Positions 49,328 to 57,478 of a stretch of DNA of 64,000 nt are shown here, piece after piece (the first letter of the stretch is position 1; each line of letters begins with the position of its first letter). The DNA is from a virus, in IMG/VR virus record IMGVR_UViG_3300028558_000022, positions 26,979-90,978 of that record. The stretch is one strand, 5' to 3'. A model generated the notes under the pieces. It saw nothing but the letters and a program-made list of their open reading frames with translations, did no database searches and was not told the DNA's origin. The position numbers and the translations under genes are program-made.

Positions 49328-49663
49328 TTAACTCCCAAATGAATCGCCAAACGCTATTCCGAAACCGGATATTTGTTGATAAACAATTACCTTCAGCGGA
49401 CCGAGAACAAGCTCGCCGTCCGACGTAAATCCGCGAAGGATGTAGTACGAATCGGACGGGGATAACTGACTGTTAGGCCAAACTTGAGGTACAGATACCA
49501 GTGCGCCGTTAGCGTCAAGCGTTCCCCGTAACGTCATACCCTGACATAACGACCCGCTCGGGGATTTGACATCCTCATTGAGTTCGAGAAGGATGTACCC
49601 GTTACTAAGTACATTGCCGGATGGGTCCGTGAAGGTGGTATATGGAAAGGCTTGACGGGCCAT
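49328..49663 (-). CDS. Small tail appendage protein
   Basis: 111 residues, homologous throughout to the first half of the 47630 protein: TFTDPSGNVLSNGYILLELN, TLDANGALVSVPQVWPNSQL, then YYILRGFTSDGELVLGP. Stand-alone form of that beta domain; it may act as an adaptor between the tail and the two larger fibres encoded beside it. Confidence 0.7.
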   Translation of the reverse strand: MARQAFPYTTFTDPSGNVLSNGYILLELNEDVKSPSGSLCQGMTLRGTLDANGALVSVPQVWPNSQLSPSDSYYILRGFTSDGELVLGPLKVIVYQQISGFGIAFGDSFGS

Positions 49664-50578
49664 TTATAGTCCTCGTGCTTGGTATCCCTGCTGCATCTTG
49701 TTTGAATCAGAGATAGGCTGGCCGGTGTTCTGCTGCCAACCTTGAAGGAAGATATTCCTCTTTGTCTCGTCCATCCCTTCGGCGGTACCTAAGAGCTGTG
49801 AAACAAACTTCTGATTTGCGACAGCGTAACGGGGATCGTCGGCGAAGAGCCACATCAAACTAAGGAATCCCCAGTTGTAGATGCGTGCGTACTCATCCGG
49901 GATCGGCGCCCATGTCTGATTGACGCTCGTGAACTGAGCGGGCTTCTGCTGCAAAGTGATCGCGACCGGGTATGCTTTATCCGGTACCGGCATTAGCCGG
50001 AAAGTGATGTTACCGTTTCCGTCATCGCCCTGAGCCGAAACGAAGCGCGGTCTTGCTTGAGAAGAATCCAGAGCAAGGTCAAGCTCGTTCGTCATCTCGA
50101 ACCACTTCGCTGTACCATTCACCGTATCCTGTACGGAAGCGTTCTCAACGAAACCCATACTGTAGGTCTGTGAGGTTGTCGTTCCGATGAGACCGATATT
50201 CGTCCAAACGGCACTGCCGTCTACCGTTGTCTGCCCTGTCGTTGCGTTCCAAGTCGGGGCCGAAGCGCCGGTAGGTCCGGCTGTAGTCACCTTCTGACAG
50301 TTGCCGTTGTTATCGACAAGCACCCAGCCGAGTTTGACAGCGGTCGTGGCGGCCCAGTTGAAGATTGTGTAATCCTGCTGACCCGGTACCGTAATGAACC
50401 CTGTCACAACGCGATTCCAGCGCCATGCGAACGGCGGTCCAAGGATGGTCTGCATCACCGTGTTCGCGCTCGTCATCGCGGGTTCGAGAAAGTTGCCGAT
50501 AGCAGAACGACGCCCGAAGTTGAGTTTCTTTGCCCACTCCATTGTGCGGAGTAGTGTATTTGCGGAAGATGATGCCAT
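49664..50578 (-). CDS. Tail adaptor protein (tail-tubular-A-like), copy 1
   Basis: 304 residues. Helical N-terminus (TSANTVMQTILGPPFAWRWN) and C-terminus (EYARIYNWGFLSLMWLFADD) framing a beta part, as in podovirus tail tubular A/adaptor proteins. Inserted at about 80-125 is module C (DNNGNCQKVTTAGPTGASAP then TTVDGSAVWTNIG). Paralogous to the 50587 protein, with the same WxWNR start and PDxxxxxYxxGF end. Confidence 0.65.
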   Translation of the reverse strand: MASSSANTLLRTMEWAKKLNFGRRSAIGNFLEPAMTSANTVMQTILGPPFAWRWNRVVTGFITVPGQQDYTIFNWAATTAVKLGWVLVDNNGNCQKVTTAGPTGASAPTWNATTGQTTVDGSAVWTNIGLIGTTTSQTYSMGFVENASVQDTVNGTAKWFEMTNELDLALDSSQARPRFVSAQGDDGNGNITFRLMPVPDKAYPVAITLQQKPAQFTSVNQTWAPIPDEYARIYNWGFLSLMWLFADDPRYAVANQKFVSQLLGTAEGMDETKRNIFLQGWQQNTGQPISDSNKMQQGYQARGL

Positions 50579-50586
50579 TTAATTCC

Positions 50587-51702
50587 TTAGTTCGAGTTCC
50601 ATGCGCCGAAGGGGTAGGCCGGATTGATCGGATTCATATTGACTCCGGTGTCCATGATCGAAGTACCCGGATAGAAACCCACATCATCCATCTCGCGATC
50701 CGATTGACGAACCGCTTTATCAAGTGCCTCAAGGAAGAGCTGACGCTCTAACTGATACTTCGCGCGAATCTTCTGATCGGGATTACGTCTGTAGCACTCA
50801 GCGAAGAACCCTTGCTTGAAGTGCGTTACAAAGTCGTCCGGGATCGGTTCAAGCGTTTGACCCAGCGCGGAGAATCTCGGCGCCCTCATTTGCGCTACAG
50901 GTTGAATTAGCCATACGACGCCCGTTTGCGGCGGGATCGGGTTGAGCCTGAATCCCTGACCTGACGGGTTGATCGCGGTCCATACGCAAGTACCATCCGT
51001 AACGGTAGTGGCAACCTGATTCGGATTCTGAAGTGTGGGGTACACCGGAGTTGTCGGCCATGTAGGTTGCGTATTACCGCAAGTACCGTATGTCGTCAGT
51101 GCCCAGAGGTTACCGTTCGGATCGGTGATGCAAGTTGTGGCATTGATCGGCTGATTAGCGATTCCAATTGGATTCGTATAGATCACTCCGGGACCGGGAT
51201 TCTGTATCCCGCTCGGATTGGCACCTATTGAACCGACATCCCCGGACGGGTTGCCCGCAGTGGGACCGAGTGGCACCGCGCCCCATGTGCCGGTCTGCAA
51301 AAGACTGTTAGGAATCCAGCAAATCTTTCCGGGATACCCGGTCTGATCGTAGGTAACCTCAAGGTCTTTCTTGACCTCAAGCTGTTGCTTCTGTTTCGGG
51401 ATCGATGTTTGATTGATGTTGACGGCCCAGCAACTTTCGAGCCATCCAATGTTGATGACACCGGGGACAAAATAGTCCTGCTGATAGCTGATCGTTGCGA
51501 ACGGCTTGACATTAAATCGATTCCACTTCCAGTTGTAGGGCTGCCCAGCGGGACCGCCGTTAATCATCGCTTGCATGACATCGTTCGCAATCGAGATCGC
51601 CGGGGCGTCTGAAAAGCCACCTGTGGCAAGGGCCGGTGATACGTCTCCTAATGACGAAGCGTCATCTACAATCTGCTGAAGTGTGGTATTTGAATTTGGC
51701 AC
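50587..51702 (-). CDS. Tail adaptor protein (tail-tubular-A-like), copy 2
   Basis: 371 residues. Same plan as the 49664 protein: ISIANDVMQAMINGGPAGQP, NWKWNRFNVKPFATISYQQD, and near the end PIPDDFVTHFKQGFFAECYR. It carries a longer module C variant (TDPNGNLWALTTYGTCGNTQ, later TTVTDGTCVWTAINP) and a Pro/Gly/Asn-rich linker (PSGDVGSIGANPSGIQNPGP). Two such adaptors side by side suggest two rings in the neck or a heteromeric tail joint. Confidence 0.65.
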   Translation of the reverse strand: MPNSNTTLQQIVDDASSLGDVSPALATGGFSDAPAISIANDVMQAMINGGPAGQPYNWKWNRFNVKPFATISYQQDYFVPGVINIGWLESCWAVNINQTSIPKQKQQLEVKKDLEVTYDQTGYPGKICWIPNSLLQTGTWGAVPLGPTAGNPSGDVGSIGANPSGIQNPGPGVIYTNPIGIANQPINATTCITDPNGNLWALTTYGTCGNTQPTWPTTPVYPTLQNPNQVATTVTDGTCVWTAINPSGQGFRLNPIPPQTGVVWLIQPVAQMRAPRFSALGQTLEPIPDDFVTHFKQGFFAECYRRNPDQKIRAKYQLERQLFLEALDKAVRQSDREMDDVGFYPGTSIMDTGVNMNPINPAYPFGAWNSN

Positions 51703-51714
51703 TCGATTGTTTCC

Positions 51715-52143
51715 TTACTGCAAGAACAAGGTTCGCTCGCTTGTACGGCGCCGAACCAAACCATCAAATCTCTTACCGCCCGCGTAAACCCATTGCATGA
51801 ATTGATCGGCAGCGGCGGCAAGGTCTCCGTTGTTAACGTCCTTCAAGAGTGTTGACTGAAGGAAGTTCGCCCGGCCAACGTTGAACGTGAAATCGACAAG
51901 GGCATCAAATTGAGCTTGGTCGATTGGGTAGGTGACGGCGTGCTGAACGCACGCGACGGCGGAAGCGATGTCCGCCAAAAGTAATGTCTCGGCTTGCGCC
52001 TGAGTGATGGTCATCCCCGGTACAACATCATGCCCGGTGTGACCGTAACCTATTGTCCAAATTCCTCTCACATCTTGGTAGGCTGTGAGGCGTAAGCCCT
52101 CAAAGCTCTCTGTGAGCTTGAGGCCGTTTGCGTCGTATTGCAT
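51715..52143 (-). CDS. Endolysin, T4-lysozyme-type muramidase
   Basis: 142 residues, GH24 family. The catalytic triad area is intact: Glu15 in ESFEGLRLTAY, Asp24 in YQDVRGIW and Thr30 in WTIGYGHTG. It hydrolyses the MurNAc-GlcNAc bond of peptidoglycan. There is no signal peptide or anchor, so it needs a holin (candidates at 28700-29355). It lies among tail genes, about 22 kb from the holin-like genes, and so may also serve in the virion. Preceded by a terminator at 52166-52198. Confidence 0.92.
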   Translation of the reverse strand: MQYDANGLKLTESFEGLRLTAYQDVRGIWTIGYGHTGHDVVPGMTITQAQAETLLLADIASAVACVQHAVTYPIDQAQFDALVDFTFNVGRANFLQSTLLKDVNNGDLAAAADQFMQWVYAGGKRFDGLVRRRTSERTLFLQ

Positions 52144-52165
52144 TCATCATCCTTGGCGCAAACAC

Positions 52166-52198
52166 GAAAAACCGGCCTTGAGTTGAGTCAAGGCCGGT
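52166..52198 (-). terminator. Rho-independent terminator (- strand)
   Basis: Perfect 11-bp stem ACCGGCCTTGA (52171-52181) / TCAAGGCCGGT (52188-52198) with a 6-base loop; read on the - strand the final T joins TTTT. It follows the 52208 gene and would reduce transcription into the endolysin and tail genes. Confidence 0.88.
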
Positions 52199-52207
52199 AG
52201 TGAATCG

Positions 52208-52810
52208 TTATCGCAATGTTGAGTCTTTGGTCACTTCGCGGAAGTATGCGCCGTTATCCGAGAAGCGGAACAGATAAGACGAGGACGGAGAGTTCTTCGT
52301 CGGGAAGTTCTTCGCCTGTTCGTAATCGTTAAGAGCTTTGACGTATTCCTCGACCGACTTGTAATGATCCTGAACGGCAGGTTTCCAAGTCTTACCGCAA
52401 CGTTGGCAGCGAATCCACATATCGCCGTTCAACATCGTGTGTTTGATTACCGCGTAGTCAAGCGAATCGCCCTGACCGCCGATCACGCCAGCCGCGCCGT
52501 TGCCGCCCTTACGGTGGTTACAACGCTTCTGAACTGCCTTGTCCTGTTCGGCAAGGGCCTTCAGAGTGGTACCGTTTGTGATGCTCGTCTGTCGGACCAA
52601 CTCGCGGCGATTCTGACGCTCTGCAAGTCGTTCCTGAATGTCTTCGAGGTTCGCTTTCTTTTCGGCAACCTCAAGCCGGAGGCGCTCAAGCTCAAGTGCT
52701 TTTGCTTCCTCTTCCTCTTCCATCGCCGCGATTTTATTCTTCGCGGGCTTTGCGGGCGCCTGATTGTCTACGCCCTCAGCCGTTTCCGGCTTCTGAATCT
52801 TCTCGTCCAA
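52208..52810 (-). CDS. Coiled-coil protein with a zinc site
   Basis: 200 residues. Residues 28-75 form a strong Glu/Arg/Leu coiled coil (EEEEAKALELERLRLEVAEK). C-terminal to it are KRCNHRKGGNGAAG and MWIRCQRCGKTWKP, three Cys and a His in zinc-ribbon spacing. The end resembles a small beta fold (SSSYLFRFSDNGAYFREVTK). Not recognised. Located between capsid and tail genes. Confidence 0.7.
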   Translation of the reverse strand: MDEKIQKPETAEGVDNQAPAKPAKNKIAAMEEEEEAKALELERLRLEVAEKKANLEDIQERLAERQNRRELVRQTSITNGTTLKALAEQDKAVQKRCNHRKGGNGAAGVIGGQGDSLDYAVIKHTMLNGDMWIRCQRCGKTWKPAVQDHYKSVEEYVKALNDYEQAKNFPTKNSPSSSYLFRFSDNGAYFREVTKDSTLR

Positions 52811-52819
52811 AATTCCTCC

Positions 52820-53509
52820 CTATCGGATTTCTAAGCTGTTGCCGTTGTTACGGAACGCTTGCAACAAACTGTTGTACCGGTGAAATGCGTCTGTCTGTTT
52901 CGGATGTCCGAACATCTTGTTCGCTTCGCGCTCGCTGACAATCCCTTTGAGAAGTAATTGCAGCAAACAGGTTCTCCATCCACGCCGACGCTCGTTCACC
53001 GGAATACCGTGCTCATCGAATCGCATGATCGAAAGCTCCGGCATAAAGCCAAGCTGTACCCAACAAGCGGTCTCAAGTCCTCGACCTTCTCGAAGGACGA
53101 CCAGAGTTGCTTTATCAGGGTGTGGATGGTCACGATACCAACACTCGACGTTCATCTTGCGAAGGATCGTGATGAATTGAGCGTGCGTTAGCACTTGCCC
53201 GATTCGTTGTTCAAGGTCTGCGTACTCTTCCGGCGTCAGCCAACGATACTCTTTCGAGATTTCGTCGTTAATTTCTCGCTGACGGTGAAGTTCCTCTTTT
53301 GCTTCATTTGTGGACTCGGTTTGATCGTACCGACGCTCGGCGTATTCGGCTACAGCCGCCGCCAGTTCGGAAGACATCTTTGTTTCCATCTCGGCGCCGT
53401 AGGATTCCCACGGGGCCTTTTCGCTCAAACGAGTTCCTTGACCTGTAACTGATTCCAAGCTCTCCCCTTGGTAGATAACGTGTCTCCCGTTCAATGAAGT
53501 CCATGACAC
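52820..53509 (-). CDS. Hypothetical protein
   Basis: 229 residues from ATG 53509; the Shine-Dalgarno is poor and starts at internal Met41 or Met45 are possible. A charged helical middle (EAKEELHRQREINDEISKEY) and a folded C-terminal half (VLTHAQFITILRKMNVECWY, ELSIMRFDEHGIPVNERRRG) with a conserved-looking RGWRTCLLQLLLKG motif. Similar proteins are found next to capsid genes of podoviruses, but I cannot name a family. Confidence 0.65.
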   Translation of the reverse strand: MSWTSLNGRHVIYQGESLESVTGQGTRLSEKAPWESYGAEMETKMSSELAAAVAEYAERRYDQTESTNEAKEELHRQREINDEISKEYRWLTPEEYADLEQRIGQVLTHAQFITILRKMNVECWYRDHPHPDKATLVVLREGRGLETACWVQLGFMPELSIMRFDEHGIPVNERRRGWRTCLLQLLLKGIVSEREANKMFGHPKQTDAFHRYNSLLQAFRNNGNSLEIR

Positions 53510-53625
53510 TCATTGAGGGGAGTGCAAGCATACGGACTGGCCGGTCACATAGCTCACAAAATGCCAAACCACGTTGGCCGGATATGAGTAATCCACTCTC
53601 ACCGGTAACTCAGTTTGGCGCAAAC

Positions 53626-53949
53626 TCAATTTCCTTCTGCTGATGTGCTCTTGGTAGGCCCTTGGGCCATCTCGCGATACACCTTCAATGCGCGTATGGA
53701 GACATCGACTATTTCGTCATAATCCTCTGGGCCACAGGGAGGCTGGAACCCACCTTCTTCCCAGAGTCTCCGAAGAGACAACTCAGCGGCAGGACTGGTT
53801 TCACAAAGGGCAGCAAAGAGCGTATCGGAACGCTCCCCTTCCCTTCGTACTCGCTTTCTCAGCGAACTTACGATGCGGCGTAGTGTCCGGTTTTGCCGAC
53901 GCACTACGCTCTGCATCTCAATTGGTTCTGAACAACTCTCGCAAAGCAT
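53626..53949 (-). CDS. Small protein with a Cys knuckle
   Basis: 107 residues. Starts MLCESCSEPIEMQSVVRRQN, a single CxxC with a following basic helix, then an acidic part (LWEEGGFQPPCGPEDYDEIV). Unrecognised. A short frame upstream of the next gene (53510-53567) begins with a similar CxxC and P(V/I) pattern. Confidence 0.6.
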   Translation of the reverse strand: MLCESCSEPIEMQSVVRRQNRTLRRIVSSLRKRVRREGERSDTLFAALCETSPAAELSLRRLWEEGGFQPPCGPEDYDEIVDVSIRALKVYREMAQGPTKSTSAEGN

Positions 53950-53983
53950 TCGGCGCTCCTCTTTCGCACAAATGTCCTAGAGG

Positions 53984-54583
53984 TTACAGACCTACAAAGA
54001 CGTTGATTTCCTTGTAGATTTTCTCCACTGGTAGGCCGTTCATCGGGTTACCCGAGCTGGAGATATTTCCCAGAGTGTTGTTAAACACCGGGTAAGATAC
54101 CTCAATCACGGTGTTGCCAACCGCCACACCGGTAATGACACCGGTAGCGGAAACGGTCGCAACGCTGGGATTCTGCGACCAGAAGGTCAGTGCGGCTGCA
54201 CCTTCAAGGGTTGCGGTACCCGCGTGCGTCTCGGAGACACCCGCAGCGTTGTCCACAGTCAGGGTCGTAGTGCTCGATGCCGTGACAATGAACGTACCGT
54301 TGTTCGCGCCAGTCGTGAAACCGGCGATTACAACTTCTCTGCCAACGAGAGCATTGCTCCCGCCGCCCGTGATGGTACCGGTGTACTGGGTCGTGCTACC
54401 ACTTGCGTTAGCAGCCGCGCTCAATACAAGAGCAGTTCCGGGGTCCGCGTTACCAGCGGAATCCTCAACCGAAGCGTTGATCTGATGAGTGGCAGTGCCA
54501 CCCAGCGACAACGACAGTGAGGTTGAATCGACGGCGATCTTTGTTGCCGTCCCAACTCCGTCAGTCTGAGCAGGATAAGTCAT
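53984..54583 (-). CDS. Capsid decoration-like protein, BIG2 domain with inserted module A
   Basis: 199 residues directly after the major capsid gene. A bacterial Ig-like (BIG2) domain is recognisable in two pieces: KIAVDSTSLSLSLGGTATHQ at the start and SQNPSVATVSATGVITGVAV at about 136-155. Between them (about 51-128) lies module A (TQYTGTITGGG, VVIAGFTTGANNGTFIVTAS), which is also found in three tail proteins. Place and domain suggest a capsid decoration protein that adheres to surfaces. Confidence 0.75.
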   Translation of the reverse strand: MTYPAQTDGVGTATKIAVDSTSLSLSLGGTATHQINASVEDSAGNADPGTALVLSAAANASGSTTQYTGTITGGGSNALVGREVVIAGFTTGANNGTFIVTASSTTTLTVDNAAGVSETHAGTATLEGAAALTFWSQNPSVATVSATGVITGVAVGNTVIEVSYPVFNNTLGNISSSGNPMNGLPVEKIYKEINVFVGL

Positions 54584-54612
54584 TCTTTGTTTTCCTCAGT
54601 TTTGCTAATCGA

Positions 54613-54651
54613 ACAAAAGAGGCGCACCGGGTATCTAATCCAGTGCGCCTC
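54613..54651 (-). terminator. Rho-independent terminator after the capsid gene
   Basis: Perfect 9-bp stem GAGGCGCAC (54619-54627) / GTGCGCCTC (54643-54651); on the - strand it is followed by TTTTGTT. It ends just past the major capsid stop codon, as expected for a highly expressed gene. Confidence 0.85.
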
Positions 54652-54657
54652 GATTGC

Positions 54658-55689
54658 TTAGCTGATCGCGGAAGCCGCGTCGATCTCACGGATGCGGACC
54701 GTGGTGTCCGGGCCGAGCGAAGTCGTGAAGTGTACACGATAGCTCGTCCATCCGGGGATCAAGCCCTCGGGATCGGCAACAGTCGGCTCGGCGTTCTGCA
54801 CGATGTTGCAATTGATGTTCTGCCAATCACCGTCGCCGTACTCGGTGTCGCCCTGAGCACCCAGCTTAATGCTGAAGATGCCGTCGCGCCCGAAGATATA
54901 AGTACGCAGTGCCGTGAGGCCCGAGATGCTCTTATAGTTCGAGGTTGCCGTCACCTGATTGGTCTGGAAGAAGTGAACGCCGGAACCCGGAAGTTCGATC
55001 ATCTCCGTCAAATCAACCGAGATCAAGTCTTCCATCTTGGCCTGACCCACAGGGGTGTGCTTCAGGATGTCGATGGGCGAGTTGTTGGTCGTGTCAGCCA
55101 ACACGTCGCCAAGGGCGAACGGGTGGATCACACCGCAGAATGCCTTTGACGCCTCGTCGAACGGACGAACCGAACGACCGGCAAGGCTCTGGACCGAGTT
55201 ACGAATCTGATTCAAGCTCAGAGTCGTGAAGGTAGTCAGCGAAGACGCCGGGAGCTGGGTGAGCACGCTCGCGTCAACGGAGTTGGCGCCGTCAGCGGTT
55301 GCACGCACCAGACCGCTCAGGGTTTCGCCCAGACGGTACGACATTTCGCGAGCAACGTTCTCGACGGTGTTGTCAATGGCGGTCGCCAGAGACAGAGACG
55401 AGAAGTTTGCATAGTCGGCATATTCACCGATGGTCGCGGTCGTGTTCAGCACGCTAACCTGAATCGAGTTGCCGACCGTACCTTCCGTGGTCTGGGACTG
55501 GTTACCCGCCAACGGAACATACATGAACATCTCGTACTGGTTACCGGAGTTCTTCGGGAGATCAAGACGCTCAGAGCACGCTACGAAGGGAGTCTGTGCC
55601 TTGAGGTTTTCGCGGAACTTCTTGTCGTAGAACTTCACAGTAGACTGCGGAAGCTGCGACTGTCCGTTACCGGCAGGAGTATAACTCAT
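54658..55689 (-). CDS. Major capsid protein, N4-gp56 type
   Basis: 343 residues. The N-terminal KFYDKKFRENLKAQTPFVAC, the EYADYANFSSLS segment, VENVAREMSYRLGETLSGLV and the C-terminal YIFGRDGIFSIKLGA fit the N4 gp56 family of HK97-fold capsid proteins. It follows the portal and candidate scaffold, has a long leader with repeats (55690-55958), and is closed by a strong terminator. It forms the icosahedral shell. Confidence 0.85.
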   Translation of the reverse strand: MSYTPAGNGQSQLPQSTVKFYDKKFRENLKAQTPFVACSERLDLPKNSGNQYEMFMYVPLAGNQSQTTEGTVGNSIQVSVLNTTATIGEYADYANFSSLSLATAIDNTVENVAREMSYRLGETLSGLVRATADGANSVDASVLTQLPASSLTTFTTLSLNQIRNSVQSLAGRSVRPFDEASKAFCGVIHPFALGDVLADTTNNSPIDILKHTPVGQAKMEDLISVDLTEMIELPGSGVHFFQTNQVTATSNYKSISGLTALRTYIFGRDGIFSIKLGAQGDTEYGDGDWQNINCNIVQNAEPTVADPEGLIPGWTSYRVHFTTSLGPDTTVRIREIDAASAIS

Positions 55690-55958
55690 TTGTTGTAATT
55701 CCTAACTACAGCTAGTACGTCTATCCATTCCCTCCTCCCAGATAAGGAACATTGACGCTACCGCCCTCTATGTGACACAGCTCCACGCAACGGTAATCCG
55801 ACCGTTACGAGTAACTGACCGGTCAGGGACTCAGACCGGTGTTAACCTCGCACATGACTAGGGGATGCTGTACAGTAATCCGACTGCCAACACATCCAGA
55901 ACTTAAAAGGCCGAACTCTCCGGCTGTCACACCACTCGGTAGGTGTCACCATTTTCGT
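55690..55958 (-). promoter_or_regulatory. Long repeat-containing leader of the capsid gene
   Basis: 269 bases without a credible gene. It holds a perfect 12-bp palindrome CTGACCGGTCAG (55815-55826) with a related AGACCGGT nearby (55833-55840), and a 10-base direct repeat GTAATCCGAC at 55793-55802 and 55875-55884. GGGAGGAGGGA lies near 55729-55739 on the - strand, and the gene start is at 55689. No clear -35/-10 pair is seen. It may be an mRNA leader controlling capsid expression or contain an unusual promoter. Confidence 0.45.
55904..55924 (-). terminator. Weak terminator after the scaffold-like gene
   Basis: On the - strand: GCCGGA, loop GAG, TTCGGC, then CTTTT. Six pairs with one G-U and a short T run; possibly partial termination between the scaffold and capsid genes. 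Confidence 0.5.
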
Positions 55959-57023
55959 TTAGCGACTCTTCGCGCGTCTGCGCTCAGCCGCTTCCTTTTC
56001 GAGTGCCTGTTCTTTCTTCGCGAAGTTCGGATCAGACATCAGGCGCCGTTTGTACTCGTCGGCGGGCATCGCGTTGATCGCGGCCAAACCGGTGTACTTG
56101 CGCTTCTGTCCATTCACTTCGACAATGTAGGTAATCTCGTCAGGATTGACCGCCGAACGTACCGGACCAATCTCTTCGGAGTTGTTCCGATTCAAACCGG
56201 TCGGGATACGTGGTACCGATACAGGCTCTTCTACAGGAGCGACTGCAACTGGAACCTCTACGACCGGCTCGGGAGCGGGTTCGTCCACTTGGACAGGCTC
56301 CGGTACCGGCTCAACGACCGGCTCGGGTTCAGGTTCTACATTCGAGTAGGTGAGCACCAGAACGGGCGGATCGATATTCTTGAGAGCCTCGTAAGCTCTC
56401 TGGAAGTTCTGCCTCGTAGGAGCAAGGTTCTTGCGGAGCATCCAACCGGTGATCGCGTCAGAGTTCTCTTTACAGACGACGTAATCGGAATTGGCTGCCT
56501 TGAACGCTTCCACTTCGATGCGAGCACGCTCATTGATACGATCCTGCTGCAACTCTGCAATCGTATCCGTCAAGACCTTGGGCTTCGCGCCCATCTTGGC
56601 CTCGAATAGAGTATCTGTCGCTTCGTCAAAACGCTCGGGATCGAGAATATCGCGAGAGAGTTGAATACGTTCCTCTGCCGAGAGGGTACGCGGCTTGAAA
56701 TCTACCGGCTCTTCAAATCGCTGAGCCTCATCGGGAACTTGCTCGTCATCAAGGATGCCGAGACGATTCTTTCGTGTCGCTTCCCGGAGCTTTCGGACCA
56801 AAAGCGTATTCTGTTCAGTCAGCTTTCCGGCAAGCTCTTCAGGCGTCGTGTACTTGATTACCTGCTTACCGCCGATAGGCCGTCCTGATTCGTCCGTGGG
56901 CTGATACTCGTAACGCAATTCGACAGGCGCAACCGGCGCCGGGACTTCAACTACAACCTGTTCCGGGGTTTCAATTGCGGGTGTATCCGCGCCCGGCTGA
57001 AGCTCAATTGCTTCAACGCTCAT
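55959..57023 (-). CDS. Candidate scaffolding protein
   Basis: 354 residues, acidic and helical. Residues 60-200 are charged helices (GKLTEQNTLLVRKLREATRK, QQDRINERARIEVEAFKAAN); about 230-275 form a Pro/Glu/Val repeat (EPEPEPVVEPVPEPVQVDEP); the C-terminus is a basic coiled coil (KKEQALEKEAAERRRAKSR). A charged, helical protein encoded just before the capsid gene with a basic end is typical of phage scaffolds, which guide capsid assembly and then leave. Its family is not recognised directly. Confidence 0.65.
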   Translation of the reverse strand: MSVEAIELQPGADTPAIETPEQVVVEVPAPVAPVELRYEYQPTDESGRPIGGKQVIKYTTPEELAGKLTEQNTLLVRKLREATRKNRLGILDDEQVPDEAQRFEEPVDFKPRTLSAEERIQLSRDILDPERFDEATDTLFEAKMGAKPKVLTDTIAELQQDRINERARIEVEAFKAANSDYVVCKENSDAITGWMLRKNLAPTRQNFQRAYEALKNIDPPVLVLTYSNVEPEPEPVVEPVPEPVQVDEPAPEPVVEVPVAVAPVEEPVSVPRIPTGLNRNNSEEIGPVRSAVNPDEITYIVEVNGQKRKYTGLAAINAMPADEYKRRLMSDPNFAKKEQALEKEAAERRRAKSR

Positions 57024-57418
57024 TCATCCTCCTCGATGATTTCAAACTCATTTGACAAATCGTCGTCCAAATCGCTTTGAGTGCTCGCTGGGGCGCCCAA
57101 ATCGATTGTGCCTTCTGTCACGTCAACCGGATCGCCGACCTTCGCTACTGCTGCCCTGAACGCCTCAACCTCGAAGTTGATGCGGTTCATAAAGGCTGTG
57201 TAGACCTGTGCGGCTGCCTTCGCAAGACGGTGATTTGCGACAATCGCTGCCTCGTTCTCTACCCCAGTGTTGATGAGTCCAACAATGAACTTGTCAACTT
57301 CGGAGCGAATGAGACGGTGAATGATCGGAAAACCGTTCGTGGCTACCGCGTGCGCGACTAAAGCGCGTTCGGTGTGATCCAGAACTACTTCCGGCTCAAA
57401 ACTTTTATGTGTTTCCAC
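57020..57418 (-). CDS. Hypothetical head-region protein
   Basis: 132 residues. A helical domain (HRLIRSEVDKFIVGLINTGV, KAAAQVYTAFMNRINFEVEA) and a very acidic tail (DLDDDLSNEFEIIEEDE). Starts after a strong hairpin and overlaps the scaffold-like gene by four bases. Function unknown; probably involved in head assembly given its place. Confidence 0.65.
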   Translation of the reverse strand: METHKSFEPEVVLDHTERALVAHAVATNGFPIIHRLIRSEVDKFIVGLINTGVENEAAIVANHRLAKAAAQVYTAFMNRINFEVEAFRAAVAKVGDPVDVTEGTIDLGAPASTQSDLDDDLSNEFEIIEEDE

Positions 57419-57438
57419 TTCTCCCCCAAGTGGCTCAA

Positions 57439-57470
57439 AGGTATCCGCCTCTCCATCGAGACGGATACCT
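57439..57470 (-). terminator. Hairpin, probable terminator after the portal gene
   Basis: Stem AGGTATCCG (57439-57447) / CGGATACCT (57462-57470), nine pairs, with a second small helix inside; on the - strand TTTGAG follows, so the T run is short. It may act as an attenuator or RNA-processing site instead. Confidence 0.6.
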
Positions 57471-57478
57471 CAAGATTG

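Noticed and set aside
53510-53567. Small - strand gene starting TTG with a CxxC motif
   Set aside because: The start resembles the Cys knuckle of the 53626 protein, but it runs out of frame into the 52820 gene without a sensible end; evidence is too thin.
57050-57068. Additional operator-like TTTGACAAAT match
   Set aside because: It lies inside a coding region and only one half of the palindrome is present; the same holds for the match near 13957.
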